A DNA stretch of 37,126 bases from an uncultured Prevotellaceae bacterium (GTDB lineage Bacteria > Bacteroidota > Bacteroidia > Bacteroidales > Bacteroidaceae), in NCBI GenBank assembly GCA_902797505.1, contig CADBSW010000087.1, positions 1 through 37,126 on the forward strand. Reading direction: 5' to 3'. How positions within the stretch are numbered: the first letter of the stretch is position 1; each line of letters begins with the position of its first letter. Shown here one piece after another: positions 15,508 through 25,500 of this stretch. The notes under the pieces are model-generated. The model was not told the origin of the DNA and did not search any database. It worked only from the letters and a program-made list of their open reading frames with translations. Both the position numbers and the translations under genes were made by a program.

Positions 15508-17025
15508 ATGTTATCACAGCAAGATCTTAAACAAATAGCCCAGAAGGGTATCACAGAAGAACAAATCAAAATCCAGCTTGAAGAATTTAAGACTGGTTTT
15601 CCCTTTCTGAAGATTGAAGCCGCTGCAGGTATAGGGCAGGGTATTATCCGTTTGGATGAGGATGCTCGCAAATCTTATGTTAACGATTGGAATACTTACA
15701 AGAAGGAAGGCCATAAGATTGTGAAGTTCGTTCCTGCTTCAGGAGCAGCCAGTCGTATGTTTAAGGATATGTTCGCATTCCTTGATGCTCCTTATGATGT
15801 GCCGACGACACCTTTTGAGAAGCAGTATTTCGACAACATAGAGAAGTTTGCTTTCTACGATGCGCTCAACGCCAAGTGTGTGGAGAATTGTGGCAAAGAC
15901 ATCAAGACACTGATAGGTGAGAATAACTACAAGGCTGTGGTGGCCAATATGTTGAAGAAAGAAGGACTGAACTACGGTCAGCTGCCCAAGGGTATGCTGT
16001 TGTTCCATCGTTATGAAGACGGATCACGCACACCGATGGAGGAGCATCTCGTAGAGGGTGCGCTCTATGCAGCCAGCAATGGCGAGGCTAACGTACACTT
16101 CACAGTATCACATGAGCATATCGAGTTCTTTGAGAATAAGGTAAAAGAGAAGGTGGATGGCTTTGCAAAGAAGTATGATATTAACTACAATATCTCTTTC
16201 TCTGAGCAGAAACCAAGTACCGATACCGTAGCTGCCAATCCCGACAATACATTGTTCCGCAATGAAGATGGGTCGATGCTCTTCCGTCCGGGTGGACATG
16301 GTGCTTTGATACAGAACCTGAATGATATCGATGCAGACGTTATCTTTATCAAGAATATCGACAATGTAGTGCCAGACCGTATCAAGGCAGATACCGTTGA
16401 GTATAAGCAGGTAATCGCCGGTGTGCTGATCGACTTACAGAAGAAGGCCTTTGAATATCTCGAGGTGCTCGAATCTGGTATTTACAACCATCGTAAACTG
16501 GAAGAGATTATACGTTTTGTTCAGCAGGATCTGTGCTGCAGAAAGGCAGATATCAAAGATCTGGAGGATGCAGAGTTGGTTATCTACTTGCGTAATAAGT
16601 TGAATCGCCCGATGCGTGTATGTGGTGTGGTAAAGAATGTCGGAGAGCCGGGTGGCGGTCCGTTCCTTACCTACAATCAGGATGGCACAGTAAGTCTGCA
16701 GATCTTGGAGAGCAGTCAGATAGACAAGTCGAATGAGGAATATATGAAGATGTTTACCGAGGGAACCCATTTCAACCCTGTTGATCTGGTATGTGCTGTG
16801 AAGGATTATAAGGGTCAGCCGTTCGATTTGCCAAAGTATGTTGATAAGACCACCGGTTTCATCTCTTCAAAGAGCAAGAACGGTAAGGAACTGAAGGCCC
16901 TTGAGTTGCCCGGTCTGTGGAATGGTGCCATGAGTGATTGGAATACCGTATTTGTAGAGGTTCCTCTGTCAACATTCAACCCGGTGAAGACCGTTAATGA
17001 TTTGTTACGTGAGCAACATCAATAA
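15508..17025 (+). CDS. DUF4301 family protein
   Basis: A 505-residue cytoplasmic protein (no signal peptide) matching DUF4301, a family largely confined to Bacteroidetes and of unproven function. Notable conserved-looking stretches are FVPASGAASRMFKDMFAFL near residues 74-92, PKGMLLFHRYEDGSRTPMEEH, GRLFRNEDG-like FRPGGHGALIQNLNDIDADV with IKNIDNVVPD, and GEPGGGPF. The AASGAASRMF and GHGAL...KNIDNV patterns recall sugar-nucleotidyltransferase folds, but I would not assign an activity. The upstream region has a -7 element and an A/T-rich leader. A small lipoprotein gene follows 18 nt later, likely in the same transcript. Confidence 0.85.
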   Translation: MLSQQDLKQIAQKGITEEQIKIQLEEFKTGFPFLKIEAAAGIGQGIIRLDEDARKSYVNDWNTYKKEGHKIVKFVPASGAASRMFKDMFAFLDAPYDVPTTPFEKQYFDNIEKFAFYDALNAKCVENCGKDIKTLIGENNYKAVVANMLKKEGLNYGQLPKGMLLFHRYEDGSRTPMEEHLVEGALYAASNGEANVHFTVSHEHIEFFENKVKEKVDGFAKKYDINYNISFSEQKPSTDTVAANPDNTLFRNEDGSMLFRPGGHGALIQNLNDIDADVIFIKNIDNVVPDRIKADTVEYKQVIAGVLIDLQKKAFEYLEVLESGIYNHRKLEEIIRFVQQDLCCRKADIKDLEDAELVIYLRNKLNRPMRVCGVVKNVGEPGGGPFLTYNQDGTVSLQILESSQIDKSNEEYMKMFTEGTHFNPVDLVCAVKDYKGQPFDLPKYVDKTTGFISSKSKNGKELKALELPGLWNGAMSDWNTVFVEVPLSTFNPVKTVNDLLREQHQ

Positions 17026-17043
17026 TTTATAAATAAGGTGTAT

Positions 17044-17397
17044 ATGAAAATTAAGTTATTTGTAGCTGTCTCATTGATTGGTATATGTGTGCTGTTGAGC
17101 TCTTGCTCAACTAAGCGTCATGCTATCAGTCAGTTGGAGAAGTTCTCTTATGAATTGCGCGATAACAGTGCCTATTATAACTATCAGGACTGGCAACTAG
17201 CAGCTGATCAGTTCCTGAGGATTCGTCAGAATATCAGTCGTTATGACTATACCGTTGAGGAGCGCCGTTATATAGGTGAACTCGAAGGGAATTGTGCCGG
17301 TTATATGGCCGACGGTTTGAAGACGAAGGTAAACAGTATAGGTGCTGAGCTCAAGGGTATCCTTGAGGGTATCGTGAGGAGTGTTACCGGTAAATAG
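17044..17397 (+). CDS. Small lipoprotein, 117 aa, unknown function
   Basis: A signal peptide with a lipobox (VLLSSC, Cys21) indicates a lipoprotein. The mature part, about 97 residues, is probably helical (ISQLEKFSYELRDNSAYYNY, QDWQLAADQFLRIRQNIS). The residues after the cysteine, STKRH, are basic rather than acidic, so the Bacteroidetes surface-export signal is absent and an inner-leaflet location is likely. The frame opens at GTG 17038, but ATG 17044 with TAAGG just upstream is preferred. It sits between the DUF4301 gene and a strong bidirectional terminator. Confidence 0.78.
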   Translation: MKIKLFVAVSLIGICVLLSSCSTKRHAISQLEKFSYELRDNSAYYNYQDWQLAADQFLRIRQNISRYDYTVEERRYIGELEGNCAGYMADGLKTKVNSIGAELKGILEGIVRSVTGK

Positions 17398-17416
17398 TCA
17401 ATACTATATGCTATGT

Positions 17417-17455
17417 AAAATAAAATGGGGGATCGAAAGTCCCCCATTTTATTTT
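17417..17455. terminator. Strong bidirectional terminator
   Basis: A perfect 16-bp stem pairs 17417-17432 with 17440-17455 around a 7-nt loop. Five G-C pairs lie at the loop-proximal part and A/T runs at the base on both sides. It ends the lipoprotein transcript on the plus strand and the acidic-tail gene (stop at 17471) on the minus strand. Confidence 0.9.
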
Positions 17456-17470
17456 GTATTCATCATTATT

Positions 17471-18271
17471 TTAGTATTCATCATCATCAGCCACATCCAC
17501 ATCGTCAAGACTCAGATCCTCTGCGCTGGTCTCAATCGTGGTGCGATAACTCTCTTCGGTGAGCTTCTCCTCATCATAGAGATCGTCCTCATCATCAGGA
17601 TCATTGTAGTGGTCTTCTACCTCTACGTCTGCATCTTCATCAATAGGCTCTTCACTGTCATCAGGTATGTCGAATCGGCTACGAACTCGCTCTACTATAG
17701 GTTTCTCCTTAGCAAAGATAGCCTCTACCCACGAACCTTTGGCAATCTCTAACACCTCAAAGCCGTCATTCACCTTCTTCTCGTACATGCCACCAGGGTT
17801 GTGCAGACGGTCTTTCGGAAGGGTGGTCGTGCAGATATCGAAAGCACTCTGGATAATATCCTGAATACTCTGTGACAAGCTTTCCCAACCACCACCGAAG
17901 TTACGGTCGAGCACCTCGATCAATTTGGCAGCTGAGATATGACGGATATTCTCATAGGTAAGGTCGGTGACTCTCGAGATGGGATGTTTCTTTATGGCCC
18001 ACTTCACCTTCGTGGCCTCGTCAACCTTCAGTAATCCGATCTTATAACCACGGTTCTCATATTTCTTGATCACCTCAGGCTTGTCTATCTTTACCTCCTC
18101 AGCATCATAGGCGCTGTGGATAATGTCCATGTAATGACGCATATTGTCTTTCAGGTCGGCATCTTTCTCTGCAGCTTCCCACATACGGAAGATGTCATTC
18201 TCCTGAGTGTCCCAGATATTACTCTTATTCAAGGTCTTCAATGTGAGCGCCTTTATGTTTGTCTCTTTCAT
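17471..18271 (-). CDS. Hypothetical protein with acidic C-terminal tail
   Basis: A 266-residue protein without signal peptide or membrane segments; I do not recognise a named domain. Residues 1-200 look folded and partly helical (SIQDIIQSAFDICTTTLPKD; YEKKVNDGFEVLEIAKGSWV). The last 65 residues are dominated by Asp and Glu (PDDSEEPIDEDADVEVEDH, PDDEDDLYDEE) and should be disordered. Such tails occur on nucleic-acid mimics, chaperone-like proteins and polymerase accessory factors, so no single role follows. A promoter-like element lies about 90 nt upstream, leaving an unusually long leader for this window. Convergent with the small lipoprotein gene. Confidence 0.75.
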   Translation of the reverse strand: MKETNIKALTLKTLNKSNIWDTQENDIFRMWEAAEKDADLKDNMRHYMDIIHSAYDAEEVKIDKPEVIKKYENRGYKIGLLKVDEATKVKWAIKKHPISRVTDLTYENIRHISAAKLIEVLDRNFGGGWESLSQSIQDIIQSAFDICTTTLPKDRLHNPGGMYEKKVNDGFEVLEIAKGSWVEAIFAKEKPIVERVRSRFDIPDDSEEPIDEDADVEVEDHYNDPDDEDDLYDEEKLTEESYRTTIETSAEDLSLDDVDVADDDEY

Positions 18272-18358
18272 CGCTATATCTTATTTTAATTTGTTAATGG
18301 TCAACGTATTGCCGTCAGACTGCAATCGCTGACAGTCTATTTTTGTTCCTTTATTTTG

Positions 18359-18388
18359 CAAAGATAAGAGATAAAATCTTATTTCCAA
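18359..18388 (-). promoter_or_regulatory. Promoter of the acidic-tail protein gene
   Basis: On the minus strand TTG at 18386-18388 is followed by 19 nt and the -7 element TATCTTTG at 18359-18366. The resulting leader of about 80 nt contains competing short inverted repeats (GTCAG/CTGAC and AGACTG/CAGTCT between 18314 and 18338). Confidence 0.5.
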
Positions 18389-18460
18389 GTTTTTCTTTGC
18401 TTTTTTTTAATTCTAACATTATTTTTTCGTTATCTATCTAAGAATATGAATAAATATCGT

Positions 18461-18468
18461 TAACTTTG
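18461..18468 (+). promoter_or_regulatory. -7 promoter element for rarA, giving a near-leaderless mRNA
   Basis: TAACTTTG fits TAnnTTTG and ends only 7 nt before the rarA ATG at 18476. If used, transcription starts at or within a few bases of the start codon. No clear -33 element was found. Confidence 0.5.
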
Positions 18469-18475
18469 CAGGCGT

Positions 18476-19747
18476 ATGGCACAACCATTAGCTGAAAGGA
18501 TGAGACCGAGGTCTCTCAACGACTACATTGGTCAGAGGCACTTGGTGGGAGAGGGCGCAGTTCTGAGGAAGATGATAGATACGGGGCGCGTCTCTTCATT
18601 TATCATGTGGGGCCCTCCAGGTGTCGGAAAAACTACTTTGGCGCAGATTATCGCCAACCAGTTGGAGATTCCTTTCTATACCTTGAGTGCCGTAACGAGT
18701 GGCGTGAAGGATGTGCGTGATGTTATCGAGAAGGCCAAGAATGGCCGGTTCTTTAATAACAACAGTCCGATACTCTTTATCGATGAGATCCACCGTTTCA
18801 GCAAGAGTCAGCAGGACTCTCTCTTGGGAGCTGTCGAGAAGGGTGTAGTCACACTCATCGGTGCTACCACCGAGAACCCCTCCTTTGAGGTCATCCGCCC
18901 TTTGTTGTCACGCTGTCAGTTGTATGTGCTGAAACCGTTGGAGAAAGACGACCTGCTATGGTTGCTCGATCATGCCATCCTTCAGGACGTAGAACTGCAG
19001 AAAAAGAAGATCGTATTGAAGGAAACAGATGCGATGCTCCGTTATAGTGGTGGTGATGCACGTAAATTACTGAATATCCTCGAGCTAGTCACCGACACCA
19101 CGGATGATGAGGTGGTCATTACCGATGACATGGTGGTGAAGCAGTTGCAGCAGAATCCTTTGGCATACGATAAAGACGGTGAGATGCACTATGATATCAT
19201 CTCTGCCTTCATCAAGAGTATTCGTGGATCAGACCCCGACGCAGCACTCTACTGGATGGCTCGTATGATTGAGGGTGGGGAAGATCCTGAGTTTATTGCT
19301 CGCCGCTTGATTATCAGTGCTACAGAAGATATTGGATTAGCCAATCCTAATGCTCTGCTTCTGGCCAATGCCACCTTCGATGCCGTGATGAAGATCGGAT
19401 GGCCCGAAGGCAGGATTCCATTGGCTATGTGTGCCGTCTATCTTGCTACCAGTCCGAAGAGCAATTCCGCTTATATGGGTATTGCTGAGGCTCTGAGCAC
19501 TGTGAAGGCAACAGGAAATCTGCCTGTTCCCCTCCATCTGCGTAATGCTCCTACCAAGCTAATGGCTGATTTGGGGTATTCCGATGGTTATAAATATGCG
19601 CATGACTACCCAGGTAATTTTGTTGAACAGCAGTTCTTGCCCGACGCCCTGAAGGATCATCGTATGTGGCATGCCCAGCATACTCCTTCAGAGGAGAAAC
19701 TCTACCAACGAATGCTACAATGTTGGGGTGACCGCTTTAAGGAGTGA
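18476..19747 (+). CDS. rarA: Replication-associated recombination protein RarA (MgsA) ATPase
   Basis: A 423-residue AAA+ ATPase related to clamp-loader subunits and eukaryotic WRNIP1, acting at stalled replication forks. Walker A is GPPGVGKT at residues 46-53, Walker B is ILFIDEIHRF, sensor 1 is TLIGATTENPSFEV, and the arginine finger region follows in LLSRCQLYVL. The C-terminal tetramerisation domain is typical: YDIISAFIKSIRGSDPDAAL, then WMARMIEGGEDPEFIARRL, and a final KYAHDYPGNFVEQQFLP. Length and order match the family. The family assignment is firm. Confidence 0.95.
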   Translation: MAQPLAERMRPRSLNDYIGQRHLVGEGAVLRKMIDTGRVSSFIMWGPPGVGKTTLAQIIANQLEIPFYTLSAVTSGVKDVRDVIEKAKNGRFFNNNSPILFIDEIHRFSKSQQDSLLGAVEKGVVTLIGATTENPSFEVIRPLLSRCQLYVLKPLEKDDLLWLLDHAILQDVELQKKKIVLKETDAMLRYSGGDARKLLNILELVTDTTDDEVVITDDMVVKQLQQNPLAYDKDGEMHYDIISAFIKSIRGSDPDAALYWMARMIEGGEDPEFIARRLIISATEDIGLANPNALLLANATFDAVMKIGWPEGRIPLAMCAVYLATSPKSNSAYMGIAEALSTVKATGNLPVPLHLRNAPTKLMADLGYSDGYKYAHDYPGNFVEQQFLPDALKDHRMWHAQHTPSEEKLYQRMLQCWGDRFKE

Positions 19748-19775
19748 TTTTTATAAAAGGTAAAAAGATTTTGTT

Positions 19776-20390
19776 TTGGAGACACTTATTTTAATTATTG
19801 AGTTTTTAGGAACGTTCGCCGCTGCTATCTCGGGCACCCGTCTGGCCGCAGCGAAACGCTTTGATTGGTTTGGCGGCTATGTCGTGGGCTTGGCCACTGC
19901 TATTGGAGGCGGCACTCTTCGTGATGTGATGATCGACCAGACTCCTTTCTGGATGACCAAGAGTATATATATAATATGTACGGGATTGGCCTTATTGGTA
20001 GTGATTGTTTTCAAGAAGTACTTAGTACGACTGAATAACACATGGTTTATCTTCGACACCTTTGGTTTGGCCTTCTTCACGGTGGCAGGTATTCATAAGA
20101 CGCTCATGGCCGGTTTTCCCTTCTGGGTGGCTATCATCATGGGATGTATCACAGGTGCTGCAGGAGGTATTATCCGCGATGTGCTTATCAACGAGGTTCC
20201 TTTGATTTTCCGTAAGGAGATCTATGCGCTGTGTAGTATTGTCGGTGGTGTTGCGTACAAACTACTGGTGATGATGGGTTATGCGGAGGAGGTGGCATCG
20301 ATATCCTGTTTCGTCCTCGTTGTCCTTGTTCGTGTACTGGCGGTGAAGTATAAGATCTCTTTGCCACATCTGAAAGTAGAGAACACGTAA
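19776..20390 (+). CDS. TRIC-type cation channel / YadS-like membrane protein
   Basis: A 204-residue inner-membrane protein with about seven hydrophobic segments arranged as two homologous halves, as in the UPF0126/TRIC family of trimeric cation channels. The first repeat has GTFAAAISGTRLAA and ATAIGGGTLRDVMI; the second has GLAFFTVAGIHKTL and GCITGAAGGIIRDVLINEVPL. The GGG(T)xRD and GG(I)IRD signatures are diagnostic. The start must be the TTG at 19776, because no ATG or GTG fits before the conserved first helix. It follows rarA by 28 nt and may share its transcript. Confidence 0.85.
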   Translation: METLILIIEFLGTFAAAISGTRLAAAKRFDWFGGYVVGLATAIGGGTLRDVMIDQTPFWMTKSIYIICTGLALLVVIVFKKYLVRLNNTWFIFDTFGLAFFTVAGIHKTLMAGFPFWVAIIMGCITGAAGGIIRDVLINEVPLIFRKEIYALCSIVGGVAYKLLVMMGYAEEVASISCFVLVVLVRVLAVKYKISLPHLKVENT

Positions 20391-20434
20391 TGATAAATTA
20401 ATGTTTTTGTTTTTACTTTTCCAAAACTTTTTTG

Positions 20435-20442
20435 TAGTTTTG
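20435..20442 (+). promoter_or_regulatory. -7 promoter element for the ECF sigma gene
   Basis: TAGTTTTG fits TAnnTTTG and lies 57 nt upstream of the ATG at 20500. A TTTG occurs upstream at 20406-20409, but the 25-nt spacing is longer than usual. Confidence 0.4.
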
Positions 20443-20499
20443 CATTTTGAAAATACTCATTTGGTTATAATGGAGTCAAAAAACTAAAAGAAGTGAACG

Positions 20500-21015
20500 A
20501 TGAGCGTGCCCCTCACGATATTGCAGAAGGAGTTTGGAGAGTTTTTCAAGAAAAACTATTCCAAATTATATTACTGCTCTCTTGATATCGTGGAGGATGA
20601 AGAATGGGCACGGGATATCGTGGGTGAGGTTTTCAGCAAGGCATGGAGCCAGTATGAGGCGCTTCGCGAAAAAGATTTCGATTCTTACTTGTATATCTCT
20701 GTGAGAAACCGCAGTATAGATCATGTGAGACGCCAACAGGCTATGGTTGGCTATCATCAGATATTCTTGGATATCGAGCAGGAATGGTATGAAGAACACT
20801 CACAGGAACGAGAAGAGGAGATACAATATATGCTGCAGGTGATAGATGAGTTGCCTCAGCGTCAGAGGTATATTTTCAACCGTTGTCAGATTGATGGTAA
20901 ACGCTACGCAGAGGTAGGGAAAGAATTGCAGTTAAGTGAGTCATCCATCCATAAGTATATGGTGAAATCATTTGCTTTTATTCGTGAAAAGTTTAAAAAA
21001 CGTAAAAGTGAATGA
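20500..21015 (+). CDS. ECF RNA polymerase sigma factor, Bacteroidetes type
   Basis: A 171-residue extracytoplasmic-function sigma factor. Region 2 spans roughly residues 10-85 (YCSLDIVEDEEWARDIVGEV followed by FSKAWSQYEAL, then YLYISVRNRSIDHVRR). Region 4, about residues 115-165, contains a helix-turn-helix (YAEVGKELQLSESSIHKYMV). It is followed 58 nt later by a FecR anti-sigma factor and then by a SusC with an STN domain. That is the usual three-part surface-signalling set: substrate binding outside activates this factor to transcribe the locus. The ATG at 20500 is preceded by AAAAGAAG. Its target promoter cannot be defined from one locus. Confidence 0.9.
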   Translation: MSVPLTILQKEFGEFFKKNYSKLYYCSLDIVEDEEWARDIVGEVFSKAWSQYEALREKDFDSYLYISVRNRSIDHVRRQQAMVGYHQIFLDIEQEWYEEHSQEREEEIQYMLQVIDELPQRQRYIFNRCQIDGKRYAEVGKELQLSESSIHKYMVKSFAFIREKFKKRKSE

Positions 21016-21073
21016 CCGATTCGTATAATCATTCGTTTTTAATAAAAATGTAAAAAGATATTATTACGGAGAA

Positions 21074-22237
21074 ATGGAAGAGCAAAAGCATATCATCGAC
21101 CTGGCAGCGATCCTCGATAATCCTTTGGATTATACCGAGGAAGAACTTCGTGATTTCTTTGCAGACGGAGAGCACCGTGAGGAATATATTGCTGTAAGAC
21201 GAGCAAGACAGGCTGCCAGAAGGCTGATGTCTGCTACTCCCAATATAGAGAAGGAGTGGCAGCAGTTTTCTGATACTCATTTTGAACATGTACATCAGGA
21301 GACGATGGAGATATCCCATCCTTCTTCCAATCACACTTTGCGTTATCTGCTGGCTGCCATGGGTGGAGCGGCTGCCATGTTGGTGGCAGTGCTTCTGTTC
21401 ACCAACCTATTAGATAAGAGTAATAATGATAATCTGCTCACGGTGATGGAGTATGATGACGGTCCGCAGCAGATCACGATGGTTGTTGATGGAAAACAAG
21501 AGCGGTCATTGCAATCCCTCGATTCTGTATCTTTCTATTCACCCCGGAATAAGATGACGGCTGAAGCCTCGATATCCAGTAAGAATAGTCAGGCGGCATC
21601 AGGTACCCGAACGCTGAAGACCCCTCGTGGTATGGACTTGAAAGTGATCCTCCCCGATGGATCGGAAGTGTGGCTCAACGCAGAGAGTTCTTTGGAGTTC
21701 CCTACCTCTTTTTCAAATAGCAGAAAAGTGATTCTCAATGGTGAAGCTTATTTCAAGGTGACTCGTGATGAGTCGAAACCTTTTATTGTCAGCACCGACA
21801 AGATGCATGTAAAAGTGCTTGGAACAGAATTTAATTTCCGCCATTATGATAGAGAGACTGCGCAAGTGTCACTGATTAAGGGAGCCGTAGAGATTCTTCA
21901 TCCTGATAATACTCCTGCTGATATTATCCTGCATCCTGGACAAGGTGCCAACATGGGTAAAGATGGTGAGATAAAGGTCCATGAAGTAGATACCTATGCT
22001 GTCACCCAGTGGATCAGTGGTTTTTTCTATTTCCAGAATCAGAGTTTAGTAAATGTTCTGAGAGAGATAGGACGATGGTATAATGTGGGTGTTGTCTTTG
22101 AGAACCCTGAGTTGGCAAGAGAGAAGATACACTTCAGTGCCCTTCGTAAAGACACGCTGCAGCAAACAATTGACAACCTCAACCACTTAATGAATAACCA
22201 CTTAAGCCTTGTAGGTAATAATATTGTGGTTAGATAA
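21074..22237 (+). CDS. FecR-family anti-sigma factor / signal transducer
   Basis: A 387-residue inner-membrane regulator. A cytoplasmic N-terminal part (residues 1-90) should hold the ECF sigma factor, one membrane helix spans about 91-113 (YLLAAMGGAAAMLVAVLLF), and the rest is periplasmic. The FecR domain shows LKVILPDGSEVWLNAESSL, then EAYFKVTRDESKPFIV and VKVLGTEFNFRHY. The C-terminal STN-like DUF4974 segment shows FYFQNQSLVNVLREIGRWYN. Length and order match Bacteroidetes FecR proteins. GGAGA sits directly before the ATG. Its periplasmic domain would contact the STN domain of the SusC encoded next. Confidence 0.9.
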   Translation: MEEQKHIIDLAAILDNPLDYTEEELRDFFADGEHREEYIAVRRARQAARRLMSATPNIEKEWQQFSDTHFEHVHQETMEISHPSSNHTLRYLLAAMGGAAAMLVAVLLFTNLLDKSNNDNLLTVMEYDDGPQQITMVVDGKQERSLQSLDSVSFYSPRNKMTAEASISSKNSQAASGTRTLKTPRGMDLKVILPDGSEVWLNAESSLEFPTSFSNSRKVILNGEAYFKVTRDESKPFIVSTDKMHVKVLGTEFNFRHYDRETAQVSLIKGAVEILHPDNTPADIILHPGQGANMGKDGEIKVHEVDTYAVTQWISGFFYFQNQSLVNVLREIGRWYNVGVVFENPELAREKIHFSALRKDTLQQTIDNLNHLMNNHLSLVGNNIVVR

Positions 22238-22503
22238 GGATTGCCGACTTTAGTCAGCAAGGTTGTTGACTTTAGTCAGCATACAGCAAAAGGCTATAAA
22301 CGGATAGTATAAAGGTACCCTTTTCTATGAACAAAAGCTATCTTTCTAACAGACAGTGTCAAGGTATATGCAAATGTCAATTCAACTTTTCCGGTGTAAA
22401 AATCATTTACTGCAAATGAATTTTTCCCATTTTTAGGTAACCGATGTTTTTTTTCATTCGTTTTTAATCAGAAAGAAAGGTTCTAACCTAACAATAAACA
22501 TTT
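22238..22503. other. fecR-SusC intergenic region with twin direct-repeat hairpins
   Basis: The first 45 nt contain a 14-bp direct repeat (GACTTTAGTCAGCA at 22246-22259 and 22268-22281, period 22 bp). Each copy sits in a small hairpin with TTTA loop (22243-22258 and 22265-22280). A further short dyad AAAGG-TAC-CCTTT is at 22311-22323. The remainder is AT-rich with no convincing TAnnTTTG element, so the SusC gene may use the locus sigma factor. No gene is seen here. Confidence 0.6.
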
Positions 22504-25500
22504 ATGGACAAACTTAATCATTTAACCAGATTCCTGAGTATGATAACCATCATGCTCATGATGTTCTGCTGGTCAACAGGTGCGAGTGCACAGTCGGCAA
22601 CATCTAAACAAATTACTTGCAAATGCAAAGGAATTAAACTTTCGGACGCTTTACGCAACATTGAGCGTATGTCGGGTTATTATCGTGTTCAGTTTTCATA
22701 TTCCGATGTTGAGGGAATGACAGCTGATGTGGATATTCATCGGCAAACTGCTCCCGACGCAGTGAAACAGCTGTTAAGAGGAAAACCCTTGGAGTCCAAA
22801 GTGCGTGGGCAATTTATTTATATAAATAAGGTAGGCAATGCCCAAAAGAAGGAGGTTGTAGATAATAATATGATGACCGGTCATGTGTATGACGAGAATA
22901 ACAGTCCGATGAGCGGTGTCGTAATCAGGAACCAAACCAATAAAGCCAATGCCGTAACTGATAAGGATGGTCGTTTCTCATTGCGTTGTGAGAGTCCGAA
23001 TGATCATATCACTCTTTCATTCATTGGAAAACGTACTATCGAGACCAATGCTCAGTTAGGTAAGGTAACCACTTTTGTTCTGGAGGACGATGAGTCGATG
23101 CTTGACGACGTGGTGGTGACTGGTTATCAGACCATCAAACGAACCAATGCTACAGGAGCCTTCGGCTTTGTAGATAGTAAGAAATTGAATCAGCAGATGC
23201 ATAAAGACCTGCTTAGTTCTTTGGAAGGACAGGTAGCAGGTTTGCGTTTTGATATCAACCCTAATACAGGAGAGAGCAGTCCTATCCTGCGTGGTGTAGG
23301 CACTTTCTCTAACAATGTGGGTACTCAGCCCCTCATCGTTATTGATAACATACCTACCAGTATGACACTGGATGAGATTAATCCTTATGATGTAGAGTCT
23401 GTCACTGTTTTGAAAGATGCTGCTGCCAGCAGTATCTATGGAGCTTTGGCCGCTAATGGTGTTCTTGTGATAACAACAAAAGAAGGTAAGGAGAACGGTG
23501 TCCGCGTCAATGTGAATGCTGACTGGTTTATCAATACGAAGCCTAACTTTAAGAATATGCATTATGCTGAGACAGGGGATATCATTGATTTCCAGACAGA
23601 GATGTACAAGGCTGCAGTGGCAAAGGCAGGCGGTGAAGCCAACTATTTTACATCTACTAATTACTACAATCCTTTGTATCAGTTGTATCGTGATCAGTTC
23701 GATGGCGTCGTTACAGAGGCAGATGTGAATCAGACGCTTGCCGGTTGGCGTAAGAACAATTACTATGATCAGTTCCGTGATAACATGTGGCGTACGGAGC
23801 TTACACAGAAATATAATGTATCGCTGACATCACATACAGCCCGCAGCAATCAGTATGTGTCGTTTAACTACCAGCATGCTAAGAATCGCTTGATCAATGA
23901 CAACAGTAACAGTTTTGGACTGTACTTCAAGTCTACCTTTAATCTGAAGAAATGGCTGACGTTAAATACCGGTATTGATGTGCGCCTGTCGAGGGCACAG
24001 TCACCAGAGAGTTCTTTCACACAGGAATCACTCGATCCTTATACTGCCATATGCGACACCTATGGCAATCCTATTTCTTTGCCTTACGGTCCTTTCGGTG
24101 GCTATGCTGGTTCTGCCGTGAATGGAACAGTGGTGCGCAATATGTCTGAGAATGCAGCTTTCAAGTCATTCTCATTCAGTCCAATGGATATTCTTGAAGA
24201 GAATATAGAGACAGCCCGTCGTGCACGTATTCGTCCATTCGTAAGTGCCGACTTCAAGTTCCTCAATATGTTCAAGTACTCTTTGCTCTATCAGTATGAG
24301 TGGGGTGACTATAAGAATGAGTTACTGAGCGATAAGAACAGTTATGTGATGCGCATGACCCACAACGCCCTTGTTGATGCCAATGGTGCGAGCCAGTTAC
24401 CTGAAGGTGCACGTTATAATCAGTTTAACTCTTCTTCAAAACGTTATACTTTGCGTAATCAGTTGAGTTTTGACAAGACCATCAACAATGCTCATACCAT
24501 TAACGCGGCAACAGGTTTGGAACTTCGCGAGAGTCATACTCCTGCATCGTTAGAAGAGCGTATATATGGTTTCAATCCACAGTCGCTGACAGGAAGCCGT
24601 ATGGACTGGGAGACGATGGCTTCTACAGGAGTGGAAAGTCTGATGACCGGAAATACTGTTCGTCTGTCAAGTCCATCTGTAACAAAGATGGATGTGAAGC
24701 ACCGTTATGCTTCTTATTATATTACGGCCAATTACTCTTATAACTATCGTTATAATGCCTCAGCCAGTATCCGTTGGGATGAAGCAGACCTCTTTGGTCT
24801 TGATACACGTGAGCAAAAGCATCCGCTATGGTCGGTAGGTGCGGGATGGACAATCTCTGAAGAATCATTCATTAAAAAAGCATCATCATGGCTCACCTAT
24901 CTTAAGCTGCGTGCATCATATGGTATCAGTGGTAATGTGGACCAGTCGAGTACCACCTATTTCGTAGCCAAGTATAAGAAGATGAGTACGTCTCTGCAAC
25001 CTCTTGGTCAGGGATTGTCATACTTAGACTACGATGGTGATGACTTGCCCAACCCCAAACTTCGTTGGGAGAAGACAGCCACCACGAACATCGGTTTGGA
25101 TTTTCGTCTTTTCAATAACTTGATCCGTGGTAATATCGAATATTACAATCGTCATGGTAGCGACCTGCTGGTACGTCGTTTCATGGATTCTACTTTAGGA
25201 ACAGACAGTCGAGTGGTGAACAACGGTGAGATACGAAACCGCGGTTTGGAATTCTCTATTACTGGTAATCTGATAGACACCAACGACTGGACATTCTCAG
25301 CTACGCTTACTCATGCTATAAATAATAATAAGGTGATAGCCGTTGATGAAGATCCCAGTTGGGTGGCTCAGAATTATATCACTTCACCTTCCAACTACTT
25401 TAAGAAGGGCACCAGCTTCAATACGCTGTGGGCTTACCGCTTAGGACGTGTAGTGAACGGTTATCCTGTGATCCTGGATGCCGAAGGAAATGAGATGGTG

